A DNA stretch of 64,000 bases from Agreia sp. Leaf283 (GTDB lineage Bacteria; Actinomycetota; Actinomycetes; Actinomycetales; Microbacteriaceae): positions 471,230 through 535,229 of the forward strand of contig NZ_LMNF01000003.1 in NCBI RefSeq assembly GCF_001422485.1. The letters run 5' to 3'. The position numbers and the translations under genes were made by a program. The notes beneath the pieces are model-generated. The model was not told the origin of the DNA, searched no databases, and worked only from the letters and a program-made list of their open reading frames with translations. Positions 1-7,972 of the stretch are shown piece by piece. Every line of letters begins with the position of its first letter. The first letter of the stretch is position 1.

Positions 1-631
1 CGCCGGCCCGCCCGAAGACGACATCGACTGGGCCGATGTGTCACCCGCCGGCTCGTCGAAGTTCCTGGCACGCGCGTGGCGCCTGGCGGGCGACGTCACC
101 AGTCGCCCCGAGGTCAACTGGCGCGACGGCGACATCGCCCTCCGCCGAGTCACTCACCGGTTCCTGGCCGAGGCTCCCGGCCTCATCGAGGCGTTCAAGT
201 TCAACGTGGTCGTGGCCCGCATCATGGAGCTCGTAAACGTGACCCGCAAGGCCGTCGACTCGGGCCCCGGCGGCGCAGACCCCGCCGTGCGCGAGGCCGT
301 CGAGACCGTGGCCCTGGGGCTCAGCCTGTTCGCGCCCTACACGGCGGAGGACATGTGGGAGCGTCTCGGCTACCCGGCCTCCATCTCGGCGTACGGCTGG
401 CGCGGAGCCGACCCGGCCCTGCTCACCGAGGAGTCGGTGACCGCGGTCGTTCAGGTCGACGGCAAGGTGCGCGACCGCCTCGAGGTGGCGCCCACGATCG
501 CCGGCAGCGACCTCGAGTCGCTGGCGCGAGCATCCGCCGCCGTGCAGCGGGCGATCGGCGACCGGCAGATCGTCAACGTCGTGGTGCGCGCGCCGCGCGT
601 GGTGAGCATCGCGACGAAGCCGGCCGAGTAG
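1..631 (+). CDS. leuS: Leucyl-tRNA synthetase, C-terminal part (truncated by window edge)
   Basis: About 209 residues are present; the start lies left of the window. Leucyl-tRNA synthetase charges tRNA-Leu with leucine in the cytoplasm. The visible part covers the anticodon-binding helical domain and the C-terminal appendage. It contains the family signatures [10 protein letters not shown] and [13 protein letters not shown], and the sequence [13 protein letters not shown], which matches the VQVNGKxR motif near the end of bacterial LeuRS. It ends at TAG 629-631, followed by an inverted repeat likely to be the terminator. The catalytic core and editing domain cannot be judged. The family assignment is firm because the motifs and spacing to the C-terminus are typical. 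Confidence 0.93.
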   Translation, partial: AGPPEDDIDWADVSPAGSSKFLARAWRLAGDVTSRPEVNWRDGDIALRRVTHRFLAEAPGLIEAFKFNVVVARIMELVNVTRKAVDSGPGGADPAVREAVETVALGLSLFAPYTAEDMWERLGYPASISAYGWRGADPALLTEESVTAVVQVDGKVRDRLEVAPTIAGSDLESLARASAAVQRAIGDRQIVNVVVRAPRVVSIATKPAE

Positions 632-651
632 CGGCCCACCCCTCCTCACCA

Positions 652-697
652 ATCGCCCCGGTGCGCGCGCTGTTCACAGTGCGCACACCGGGGCGAT
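652..697 (+). terminator. Inverted repeat after leuS
   Basis: A perfect 12-bp arm pair (ATCGCCCCGGTG at 652-663 and its complement at 686-697) encloses an inner GC-rich hairpin. There is no strong T-tract, so termination is inferred from position between leuS and comEA. Confidence 0.6.
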
Positions 698-718
698 CGT
701 CGTCGGTGGTCGCGCGCC

Positions 719-724
719 TAGCGT
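719..724 (+). promoter_or_regulatory. -10 box of comEA (leaderless)
   Basis: TAGCGT lies exactly 6 bases before the ATG at 731. The transcript is therefore expected to start at or next to the start codon. Confidence 0.6.
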
Positions 725-730
725 GGTCGC

Positions 731-1390
731 ATGGATGCCGAATCGCCGCCACCGGCGCGGGCTCGGCTCGGCATCGGGGTCGGCGCAGGCATCGTCATCG
801 TGCTCGCGGTGCTCGTCGTGGCCGTGCTGGTGTCGGCGCTGGCGCCGCGGGGCAGCAGCGAGGTCCTCGTGACGAATCCGGGTGGCGCCACGATCGACTC
901 GATCCCCGACAGCGCGGCTCCGCCGGCTCCGGATGCCGATGGCCAGGCGGCCGCATCGGTCATCTTCGTGCACGTGCTCGGCCAGGTGGCGAAGCCCGGG
1001 CTGTACGAGCTGCGCGAGGGCGCCCGAGTCGTCGACGCCGTTGCCGCAGCCGGGGGATACACGGCGGAGGCCGACCAGGCGCAGCTGAATCTCGCCCGGG
1101 TCGTCATCGATGGAGAGCAGCTCTATGCGCCGGCGGTGGGCGAGGTTCTTCCGCAGCCGCCAGGGGATGCGGCGACCGGTGCGGGTGACTCGGCGCCCGC
1201 CGCGGTCGATCTGAACACCGCCGACGCGGCTGCCCTCGAGACCCTGCCCCGCATCGGGCCGGAGACGGCGAAGAAGATCATCGACTACCGAGACGAGCAC
1301 GGGCCGTTCACCTCGCTCGACCAACTGCTCGAGGTTCCGGGAATCGGGCAGAAGACGCTCGACGGTCTTCGCGATGCGGCGGTCGTATGA
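731..1390 (+). CDS. comEA: ComEA-like DNA-binding membrane protein
   Basis: 219 residues. ComEA binds double-stranded DNA outside the membrane and hands it to the ComEC channel during uptake. A single membrane anchor spans about residues 13-37. An SLBB-type domain follows at about 77-130 (VIFVHVLGQVAKPGLYEL). A helix-hairpin-helix domain covers about 158-215, with VDLNTADAAALETLPRIG and VPGIGQKTLDGLRD as its two hairpins. The last four bases overlap comEC (ATGA), so the two are translationally coupled. Actinobacterial comEA/comEC pairs are common even where natural competence is unproven; whether this strain takes up DNA is unknown. The start is set by the leaderless promoter just upstream. 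Confidence 0.9.
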   Translation: MDAESPPPARARLGIGVGAGIVIVLAVLVVAVLVSALAPRGSSEVLVTNPGGATIDSIPDSAAPPAPDADGQAAASVIFVHVLGQVAKPGLYELREGARVVDAVAAAGGYTAEADQAQLNLARVVIDGEQLYAPAVGEVLPQPPGDAATGAGDSAPAAVDLNTADAAALETLPRIGPETAKKIIDYRDEHGPFTSLDQLLEVPGIGQKTLDGLRDAAVV

Positions 1391-3867
1391 CCGGGTCGGC
1401 GGCGGAGGAGCAGCGTTCGACGGGCTCGCGATTCGCCGATCATCGCCTCACAGTTCCGGCCGGTGTCACCTGGGCTGCGGCATTCGTGATCGTCGCACGA
1501 CCGCGCGACGCGGCCGCCGCGCTGCTGGGGGCCGTCGCCGTGCTGCTCGTCTGCCTGCTGCTCCAGCGCGGACTGGCTGCGAGACGCCGGCTGTCGCCGT
1601 CGGGCCGTGTCGGCGAGGGTCTGCGCCGAGTGCTTCCCACTATCGCGGTCTGCGCCGCGCTCTGCTCGTGCGTGGCGGCGGCCGTGCTCGTCATGCAGCC
1701 GGCCCGGGAGCCCCCTCTGCTCGTCGACTCGGCGCAGAGGGCGTTGACCGCCCAGCTCTCGGTCACGGGTACTCCCTCCGAGACGGCGCACTCGGGATTC
1801 GGCGGAGAGGCCGTGTCGGGCGTGCGGTTCGAGGCGACCCTCGAACGCATCGACGACGGCCGCGGTCGCAGCGACGTGACGTCGACGCGGGTTCTGCTCT
1901 TCGTCGACGGCCTCGACACGGCCGACGCCCCCGCGATCGGGTCGACCATCCGCGTCGAGGGCCGTTTCCGCGCCACCGACGACGGGTCGCAAACATCCTG
2001 GCTCGTCTTCGTCGAGGGTCATCCCCAGATCATCCGGCAGCCGGGCTGGCACCTCGCCTGGGCGGCGGGACTCCGTGCAGGGTTCGCCGACGCCGCGCGT
2101 AGTCTCCCGGGCGACGGTGCCCACCTGGTTCCCGGGCTCGCGCTGGGCGACGATTCGCTCGTCGACGCATCGCTCGATCAGGCGATGAAAGACAGCGGGC
2201 TCAGCCACCTCACGGCCGTGTCCGGTGCCAACTGCGCCATCGTCATCGCTGGCGCGCTGCTGCTCGCCGGATTCGCCGGACTCCGTCGGGTGGCGCGGCT
2301 GTGCGCGGCCGGGGCCGTGCTCGTGCTGTTCGTGGTGCTCGTGACTCCGCAGCCGAGCGTCGTGCGGGCGGCGGCCATGGCCGCGATCGTGCTGTTGTCG
2401 ATCGGTGCATCGAGATCGGCGCGGGGGGTGCCCGTGCTCTGCCTTGCCGTCGTGAGCCTCATCGTCACCGATCCGTGGCTCTCGCACAGCTTCGGCTTCG
2501 CCCTGTCCGCTCTCGCCACCGCCGGCCTGCTGGTGCTCACTCGTCCGCTCACGACCTTGCTCCGACGGTGGATGCCCTCCTGGCTCGCCGCCGTCATCGC
2601 CGTTCCGCTCGCGGCCCAGATCGCCTGCCAGCCGGTGCTCGCCCTGCTCACGCCCACGATCGCGCCCTACAGCATCCCGGCGAATCTGCTCGCGGCTCCG
2701 GCGGCGCCGGTCGCCACCGTCGTCGGGCTGCTGGCCTGCCTCCTCGGCGCGATCGTGCCTCCGCTCGCCGTTCCGGCGGCCTGGCTGTGCTGGCTTCCCG
2801 CCGCCTGGATCGGGGCGGTCGCCCGCTTCTTCGCCGACGCGCCCGGCGCCCGGTTGCCCTGGGTACCGGGCGTAGTCGGCGCCCTTCTCGTCGTCGCGCT
2901 CACTGGGTCGGCGCTCTGGGTCGTGCTCTCCTCCCACGCACCGCGACTCCGTCGTGCGGCGGGCGTGCTGCTGGTGACCGCGATCGTGGGGGTCTACGGC
3001 GGCGTGCTCGTCGGAGGCACGATCGCCCTGCGGCTCTCCGTGCCGCAGAACTGGCGCATCGCGGCCTGCGATATCGGTCAGGGCGACGCGGTGCTCGTGA
3101 GAAGCGGAGACTCCGTCGCCCTCATCGACACGGGCCCGGAGCCGGAGGCCCTCCGATCGTGCCTCGACAGGATGCAGATCGACCGCATCGATCTGCTGGT
3201 GCTCACGCATTTCGACCTCGACCACATCGGCGGTGTCGCCGCGGTGGCGGGAATGGTCGACACCGCACTGATCGGGCCGACCGATGGGCCCGCCGACGAG
3301 GCCGTGGTGCGACGGGTGATCGAATCCGGTGCGGCCGTGCACGAAGCCGTGCGGGGAGATCATGGGACGCTCGGTGCCCTGACGTGGGGCGTGCTGTGGC
3401 CTCTCGAGCGCACGACGCTGCGAGGCAACGGGGCGAGCGTCACCCTTCGCTTCTCAGGCGATCTCGACGCCCTCTTCCTGGGCGACCTCGGCGAGAGCGA
3501 TCAGCTGCAGCTCCTGGCCGAGGGGCCGCTCGCTCCGGTCGACGTGGTGAAGGTCGCCCACCACGGCTCGGGCGACCAGAGCGCCGAGCTCTACGATCGT
3601 ATCCACGCCCGCGCCGGCATCATCTCCGTGGGCGCCGACAACGACTACGGGCATCCGAACGACCGCATCCTCGAGATCCTTGCCGGCACCGCCACCCGCG
3701 TGTTCCGCACCGACCAGCTAGGGCTGATCGTCATCTCCATCGAGGGCGACGAGACAATCGTGTGGAGCGAGAGGACGGCATCCGCTACTGTGGCGAGTCT
3801 CTTGTCTGCACCCTGTGCGACTCCTTGGCATCGACAAGTCTCTTATGGATCAAGCGCGTGCATATGA
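1387..3867 (+). CDS. comEC: ComEC/Rec2 family DNA uptake channel
   Basis: 826 residues, normal size for a three-part ComEC. Early transmembrane helices and an OB-like segment come first. The competence domain follows at about 230-500, with many hydrophobic helices and the sequence HLTAVSGANCAIV. The C-terminal metallo-beta-lactamase domain starts near residue 556 (CDIGQGDAVLV) and carries THFDLDHIGG at about residue 607 and KVAHHGSGDQS. The protein should form the membrane channel for single-stranded DNA and perhaps degrade the other strand. The last 20 or so residues after TIVWSER look unlike the conserved ComEC end. They lie next to the unusual small genes at 3875-4602, which suggests the native 3' end was altered by an insertion. 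Confidence 0.92.
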   Translation: MTGSAAEEQRSTGSRFADHRLTVPAGVTWAAAFVIVARPRDAAAALLGAVAVLLVCLLLQRGLAARRRLSPSGRVGEGLRRVLPTIAVCAALCSCVAAAVLVMQPAREPPLLVDSAQRALTAQLSVTGTPSETAHSGFGGEAVSGVRFEATLERIDDGRGRSDVTSTRVLLFVDGLDTADAPAIGSTIRVEGRFRATDDGSQTSWLVFVEGHPQIIRQPGWHLAWAAGLRAGFADAARSLPGDGAHLVPGLALGDDSLVDASLDQAMKDSGLSHLTAVSGANCAIVIAGALLLAGFAGLRRVARLCAAGAVLVLFVVLVTPQPSVVRAAAMAAIVLLSIGASRSARGVPVLCLAVVSLIVTDPWLSHSFGFALSALATAGLLVLTRPLTTLLRRWMPSWLAAVIAVPLAAQIACQPVLALLTPTIAPYSIPANLLAAPAAPVATVVGLLACLLGAIVPPLAVPAAWLCWLPAAWIGAVARFFADAPGARLPWVPGVVGALLVVALTGSALWVVLSSHAPRLRRAAGVLLVTAIVGVYGGVLVGGTIALRLSVPQNWRIAACDIGQGDAVLVRSGDSVALIDTGPEPEALRSCLDRMQIDRIDLLVLTHFDLDHIGGVAAVAGMVDTALIGPTDGPADEAVVRRVIESGAAVHEAVRGDHGTLGALTWGVLWPLERTTLRGNGASVTLRFSGDLDALFLGDLGESDQLQLLAEGPLAPVDVVKVAHHGSGDQSAELYDRIHARAGIISVGADNDYGHPNDRILEILAGTATRVFRTDQLGLIVISIEGDETIVWSERTASATVASLLSAPCATPWHRQVSYGSSACI

Positions 3868-3868
3868 T
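3863..3868 (+). promoter_or_regulatory. -10 box of the small membrane gene at 3875
   Basis: TATGAT sits 6 bases before the ATG at 3875 and overlaps the comEC stop codon. It is the main reason for choosing the 3875 start over in-frame upstream codons. Confidence 0.55.
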
Positions 3869-3874
3869 GTCTAC

Positions 3875-4405
3875 ATGAGCAGCGACGACGACCGTTGGTC
3901 GCCCGTCGATGTGGTGATATTCACGCTCGCGTCGCTTGCACTGGTCGGCGTGATCACGGGCAGCGTCCTTGTTATGACGGCCAAGCGCAGCAGCGCCTAC
4001 CTCGCGCCCCTCGAGGTCGGTGCATATCCGGGCAGCGTGACCGCCCTCGTGTGCGCCGCGGTGGTTCTGCTGGGGGCTGTACTCCTGCGCCATCCTGCAG
4101 CGATCGGCTGCATGGCCCTGTTCAGCGGACTTCTGTTCGCGCTGCCCGCGTACGCCTCATTCATCACGACGAGACGGGCGTCATCGGCAGTCGAGACGCC
4201 GAGCGGCGACGTGTATACGGCGCAGAGTTTTTACCTTGTTGCGTCTGGACTGGTGTTGATAGCGACCCTGGCCGGAATCGTGAAGTATCACGTACTGAAG
4301 CGACGGCACCTACGTGCAACCACTCCGCGCAGGCCTCCGCCCAGACGCAAGAGGTTGGGGGCACGGAAGTCTCAGCCGAAACGTCGCCCCGGTACTCGCT
4401 CGTGA
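3875..4405 (+). CDS. Unknown four-helix membrane protein with a basic tail
   Basis: 176 residues; I do not recognise a family. Four hydrophobic stretches at about 10-30, 55-75, 78-98 and 118-138 predict an integral membrane protein. The last 35 residues are strongly basic (KRRHLRATTPRRPPPRRKR) and probably cytoplasmic. No signal peptide or catalytic motif is visible. An in-frame ATG at 3845 and a GTG at 3815 would extend it into comEC, but the TATGAT box 6 bases before 3875 favours the shorter form. The stop overlaps the GTG of the next gene (GTGA), so the two are likely translated together. Local base composition is more A/T-rich than the flanking comEC and holA, which are usually adjacent in related genomes, so recent acquisition is plausible. 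Confidence 0.65.
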   Translation: MSSDDDRWSPVDVVIFTLASLALVGVITGSVLVMTAKRSSAYLAPLEVGAYPGSVTALVCAAVVLLGAVLLRHPAAIGCMALFSGLLFALPAYASFITTRRASSAVETPSGDVYTAQSFYLVASGLVLIATLAGIVKYHVLKRRHLRATTPRRPPPRRKRLGARKSQPKRRPGTRS

Positions 4406-4602
4406 CACGAGGTGAAAAACCCTATGTCCCGCTCAGGGCGTGGCAGATCGTCGTCGGCCTGGTTCTCGGATCAGGGCTCGTCATCGTGTGCAGCATCGCC
4501 CTGCGCCAAGGGGGTACTCGCTTGGTGTTCACCGGCATCGTCGGGGGAGTAGCGATCCTTAGTTCTCTTCTCGTCGACCTCGTCAAACGACGCCGCTCAT
4601 AG
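4402..4602 (+). CDS. Small two-helix membrane protein
   Basis: 66 residues from GTG 4402, overlapping the preceding stop by four bases (GTGA). Two hydrophobic segments (about 14-35 and 42-60) are separated by a short polar loop, and the protein ends in KRRRS. There is no recognisable family. The longer open frame upstream in the same phase is shadow coding within the neighbouring gene and is not part of it. The pairing and coupling with the four-helix protein suggest a shared membrane function, which is inference only. Confidence 0.55.
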   Translation: MTRGEKPYVPLRAWQIVVGLVLGSGLVIVCSIALRQGGTRLVFTGIVGGVAILSSLLVDLVKRRRS

Positions 4603-4689
4603 CCGGCAGTTCTCCGCCGCTGATAGCGCGTCCGCTGTGTCGGCGCCGCCGAGTAGGCTCGATAAGAGAATCGACGTAAGTGAGGACAC

Positions 4690-5718
4690 GTGGCGACTGC
4701 ACGCGGCGCAAAACCAACGGCGAAGGCCGCCATCCCGCAACTCTCGTGGGAGCAGGTGCGCCCTGCGCCGGTCGTTCTGGTGTCCGGCACGGAGTCGTTC
4801 CTCGCCGAGCGCAGCATCCGTCAGCTGCGAGACCTGCTGAAGCTCGAAGACCCCAGCATCGAGGTCTCCGACATCGACGCGTCGTCGTATGCTCCCGGCG
4901 AGCTCCTCACCATGGCCAGTCCCTCGCTGTTCGCCGAACCGCGCATGATCCGCGTGTCCTCCGTCGAGAAGTGCACCGACGACTTCCTTCTCGAGACCAT
5001 CTCGTACCTCGAAAACCCCGCCGACGACACCTACCTCGTTCTGCGGCACGGCGGTGGAGTGCGGGGCAAGAGGCTGCTCGACGCCATCCGATCGGGTTCA
5101 GGCGGCGGTATCGAGATCGTCTGCGCCGAGCTCAAGAAAGACGCCGAGCGCTACGAGTTCGCCGCCTCCGAGTTCCGCGCCGCCGGTCGTCGCGTCTCGG
5201 CCGGGGCTCTCAGGGCGCTCGTCGCCGCATTCTCCGACGACCTCGCCGAGCTCTCCAGTGCCTGCCAGCAGCTCGTCGCCGACGCGTCGGCCGAGATCAC
5301 CGAGGCCACCGTCGACCGCTACTACGGCGGCAGGGTCGAGGCCAGCGCGTTCGCCGTGGCAGACATGGCGATAGCGGGCCGGCATGGCGAAGCGCTCGCC
5401 CTCGCCCGGCACGCCCTCGCATCGGGGGCCGACCCCGTGCCCATGGTCGCCGCGTTCGCCATGAAGCTGCGCACCATGGCGAAGGTGCTCGGTACGCGCG
5501 GCGGATCAGGCCAGCTCGCCGGCCAACTGGGCCTCGCACCCTGGCAGATCGACCGGGCCCGCCGCGACCTGGCCGGATGGTCGGGCGCGGGTCTCGGGCG
5601 AAGCATCCAGATGCTCGCCGAGACCGACGAGAACATCAAGGGCGGCAGTCGCGACCCGGTCTACTCGCTCGAGCGCATGATCGGAGTCATCGCCGAACGC
5701 GGCGAATCGCCCCGCTGA
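4690..5718 (+). CDS. holA: DNA polymerase III subunit delta
   Basis: 342 residues. Delta is the clamp-loader subunit that opens the sliding clamp ring during replication. The order is typical: an N-terminal AAA+-like domain beginning VVLVSGTESFLAERSI, a middle region with SPSLFAEPRMIRVSSVEKC, and the C-terminal collar domain with KGGSRDPVYSLERMIGVI. The nucleotide-binding P-loop is degenerate, as expected for delta. The GTG start follows GTGAGGA, a usable ribosome site. It ends just before a symmetric terminator shared with rpsT. In related genomes holA directly follows comEC; here two small membrane genes intervene. Confidence 0.93.
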   Translation: MATARGAKPTAKAAIPQLSWEQVRPAPVVLVSGTESFLAERSIRQLRDLLKLEDPSIEVSDIDASSYAPGELLTMASPSLFAEPRMIRVSSVEKCTDDFLLETISYLENPADDTYLVLRHGGGVRGKRLLDAIRSGSGGGIEIVCAELKKDAERYEFAASEFRAAGRRVSAGALRALVAAFSDDLAELSSACQQLVADASAEITEATVDRYYGGRVEASAFAVADMAIAGRHGEALALARHALASGADPVPMVAAFAMKLRTMAKVLGTRGGSGQLAGQLGLAPWQIDRARRDLAGWSGAGLGRSIQMLAETDENIKGGSRDPVYSLERMIGVIAERGESPR

Positions 5719-5742
5719 GTTTCAGGCACGAATGAGCTTCAG

Positions 5743-5782
5743 GCACGAAAAAAGCCCCGCAATCGCGGGGCTTTTTTCGTGC
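5743..5782. terminator. Bidirectional terminator between holA and rpsT
   Basis: Perfect 18-bp arms (5743-5760 and 5765-5782) flank a 4-base loop. The stem carries A6 on one side and T6 on the other, so it can act as a Rho-independent terminator for both convergent genes. Confidence 0.93.
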
Positions 5783-5792
5783 GGGTGCCTCT

Positions 5793-6053
5793 TTAGAGGG
5801 AGGCGACCGTCTTCGCGAGAGCCGACTTGCGGTTCGCGGCCTGGTTCTTGTGGATGACGCCCTTCGAGGCAGCCTTGTCGAGCTTCTTGCCCGCTGCGGT
5901 CAGCGCGGCGAGGGCCTTGTCTTTGTCGCCCGTGGCGACAGCGGTCTTGGTGGCGCGGATGGCGGTCTTCAGCCCACTCTTGACGGCCTTGTTGCGCTCC
6001 TGGGCCTTCTTGTTGGTGCCGATGCGCTTGATCTGCGACTTGATGTTTGCCAC
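5793..6053 (-). CDS. rpsT: 30S ribosomal protein S20
   Basis: 86 residues, the normal size for S20. It binds 16S rRNA early in 30S assembly. The start [16 protein letters not shown] matches the family's usual (M)ANIKSQ N-terminus, and the Lys/Arg/Ala-rich body with [14 protein letters not shown] is diagnostic. The GTG start at 6053 is preceded by AAGAGG. Longer in-frame upstream starts exist but would add a non-homologous 31-residue extension. It is convergent with holA, as in many bacteria. Confidence 0.96.
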   Translation of the reverse strand: MANIKSQIKRIGTNKKAQERNKAVKSGLKTAIRATKTAVATGDKDKALAALTAAGKKLDKAASKGVIHKNQAANRKSALAKTVASL

Positions 6054-6121
6054 GAAATAACCTCTTGTATGTGTTCGGATGAATGCAATGCGATCGACCG
6101 GCGACCGCGAGTTCGCTCCGC

Positions 6122-6127
6122 ATAGTA
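6122..6127 (-). promoter_or_regulatory. Possible -10 box of rpsT
   Basis: TACTAT on the minus strand lies about 70 bases upstream of the rpsT start. I could not identify a good -35 element, so this is tentative. Confidence 0.35.
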
Positions 6128-6266
6128 GGACGGAAGCGTAAGCCAACAGGCAACGTTACCAGACGGGTGCCGTCTCGACAATATCGAGGCGACCCGAAAG
6201 GCGTGCTGCATGTGCGGACTGCGGCGTTTCACCGTACCCCGACCGAGGCGTAGCGTTAATGGTCTC

Positions 6267-7925
6267 ATGCCACAGCTCGCATCCCACATCGATTCCGTTC
6301 CCGCGTCGGGAATCCGCCGCATCTTCGAGATGGCCCTGTCGCTCGACGACGTGCTGATGCTCGCCGTGGGGGAGCCCGACGTCGACGTGTCGGCCGAGAT
6401 CCTCAAGGCGGGGTCCGACGCCTGGCTCGCCGACGAGACCAATTACGGGCCCAACGGCGGCCTGCTGCCCCTGCGCGAGGCGCTCGTGCGCAAGCTCGCC
6501 CGCGAGAACGACGTCGTGGTCGACACCGAGCAGGTCTGGGTCACCTGCGGCGGCATGCAGGCCCTCTACCTCGCCATGAGCCTTACGCTCGCCCCGGGCG
6601 ACGAGGTGCTCATCCCCGATCCCGGGTATTCGACCTTCGCGATGAACGCCGCCATGATCTCGGCCGTCTCCATTCCCTACCCCCTGCGACGCGACAACGC
6701 GTTCCTGCCCGATCTCGACGAGCTGCGACGACTCGTCACCCCGCAGACCCGCATGATCATCATCAACTCGCCGTCGAACCCGCTCGGCGCGATCTTCCCC
6801 GTGGAGACGCTGCGGGCGCTCGTCGACTTCGCCCGCGAGCACGATCTGTGGATTCTGAGCGACGAGGTGTACGAGGCGTTCAGCTACGAGGCTCCCCATG
6901 TCTCGGTCGCCAGCCTCGACGCCGACGACAGGGTCTTCTCGGTGTTCTCCCTGTCGAAGACCTACGCGCTCACCGGCGCCCGGGTGGGGTACCTCGTGAC
7001 GCCTCCCGGCCTCGCGACCACGATGCGCACGGCGCAGGAGGCGATGATCAGCTGCGTCAACACGCCCGCCCAGCTCGCCGCCCTCGCAGCCGTCGAGGGC
7101 GACCAGTCGCACGTGGCGGCCGCCGGCCTGCACTACAGGCAGAACCTCGAGGCCGCCACCGCCCTGCTGCAGCAGCGGGGCATCGAGTACCTCCAGCCCT
7201 CGGGCGCGTTCTACCTCTGGATCAACGTCGGCTACGCGACCGGAGGCGACGTCGCCGGATGGGCCGAGCGCTTCCTCCTGGAGAAGCGCGTCGCCGTCGC
7301 GCCCGGCAGCGCGTTCGGCCGCGGGGGAGAGGGCTGGATCCGCATCTGCGTCGCGGCGGGCCTCGACGACCTGCTCGAAGGCATCCGGCGCCTGCCCGAG
7401 CCCGTGAGCCGCCGGTCGGATGCGCACGCGGCCGAACGCGAGGGCGTCACGGTGCGCCTCGCCAGACCCGACGAGCACGACCTGATCGGGCGCCAGCGTC
7501 TCGACGCCTACAAGCTCGAGTTCACGATCGGCGACGACTATGCCGTGCAGATCCTCGACGTGCCGCACCACGCGACCGTCGGCGAGGTCTGGGTCGCCGT
7601 CGACGACGCGACCGGCAGCATCCTCGGGTCGGTCACGACGCCGCGGCCCGGCGAGCTTCTCACCCCGCTTGGACGACCGGGCGAATTCGACTTCAGGCTG
7701 CTCGCGGTCGACCCGGCGGCGCGCGGTCGCCGGATCGGCAGCATCCTCACCGACTTCGTGATCCAGCTCGCGAGGCAGCGCGGGGCCCGGCGCGTGGTGA
7801 TGAACAGCGGAACCGAGATGACGACGGCCCACGGGCTGTATGAGCGGCGCGGCTTCTCGCGCATGCCGGATCGCGAGAACCCTCCGGGGATCGAGCCGTC
7901 GCGCGCCTACGGCCTCGACCTCTGA
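6267..7925 (+). CDS. Fusion of a class I/II aminotransferase and a GNAT acetyltransferase
   Basis: 552 residues. Residues about 1-385 form a fold-type I PLP aminotransferase: VGEPDVD near the start, NSPSNPLGA, SDEVYEAF, and the PLP lysine K231 in SLSKTYALTGARVGY. Residues about 395-552 form a GNAT domain with RLARPDEHDLIGRQR, the acetyl-CoA loop sequence LAVDPAARGRRIGS, and a final YERRGFSRM. The reading frame is continuous through the joint (RRSDAHAAEREGVTVRLA), with no sign of a frameshift. The substrate is unknown; one inference is transamination and N-acetylation of related amino acids by one polypeptide. A TAGCGT box 10 bases before the ATG supports the start. It stands alone between rpsT and a convergent epimerase. 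Confidence 0.85.
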   Translation: MPQLASHIDSVPASGIRRIFEMALSLDDVLMLAVGEPDVDVSAEILKAGSDAWLADETNYGPNGGLLPLREALVRKLARENDVVVDTEQVWVTCGGMQALYLAMSLTLAPGDEVLIPDPGYSTFAMNAAMISAVSIPYPLRRDNAFLPDLDELRRLVTPQTRMIIINSPSNPLGAIFPVETLRALVDFAREHDLWILSDEVYEAFSYEAPHVSVASLDADDRVFSVFSLSKTYALTGARVGYLVTPPGLATTMRTAQEAMISCVNTPAQLAALAAVEGDQSHVAAAGLHYRQNLEAATALLQQRGIEYLQPSGAFYLWINVGYATGGDVAGWAERFLLEKRVAVAPGSAFGRGGEGWIRICVAAGLDDLLEGIRRLPEPVSRRSDAHAAEREGVTVRLARPDEHDLIGRQRLDAYKLEFTIGDDYAVQILDVPHHATVGEVWVAVDDATGSILGSVTTPRPGELLTPLGRPGEFDFRLLAVDPAARGRRIGSILTDFVIQLARQRGARRVVMNSGTEMTTAHGLYERRGFSRMPDRENPPGIEPSRAYGLDL

Positions 7926-7972
7926 GGCGTCGCTCAGAGAAGTCGCGGCCGCAGGCGCGTGTGCGAGGTCGG

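Noticed and set aside
1285..3363. Long open antisense frame opposite comEC (about 690 codons)
   Set aside because: It mirrors a well-supported gene, has Arg/Gly/His-rich composition typical of high-GC shadow frames, and shows no domain.
3815..3874. Upstream in-frame starts for the membrane gene at 3875
   Set aside because: They lie inside comEC without ribosome sites; the -10 box 6 bases before 3875 fits the window-wide pattern.
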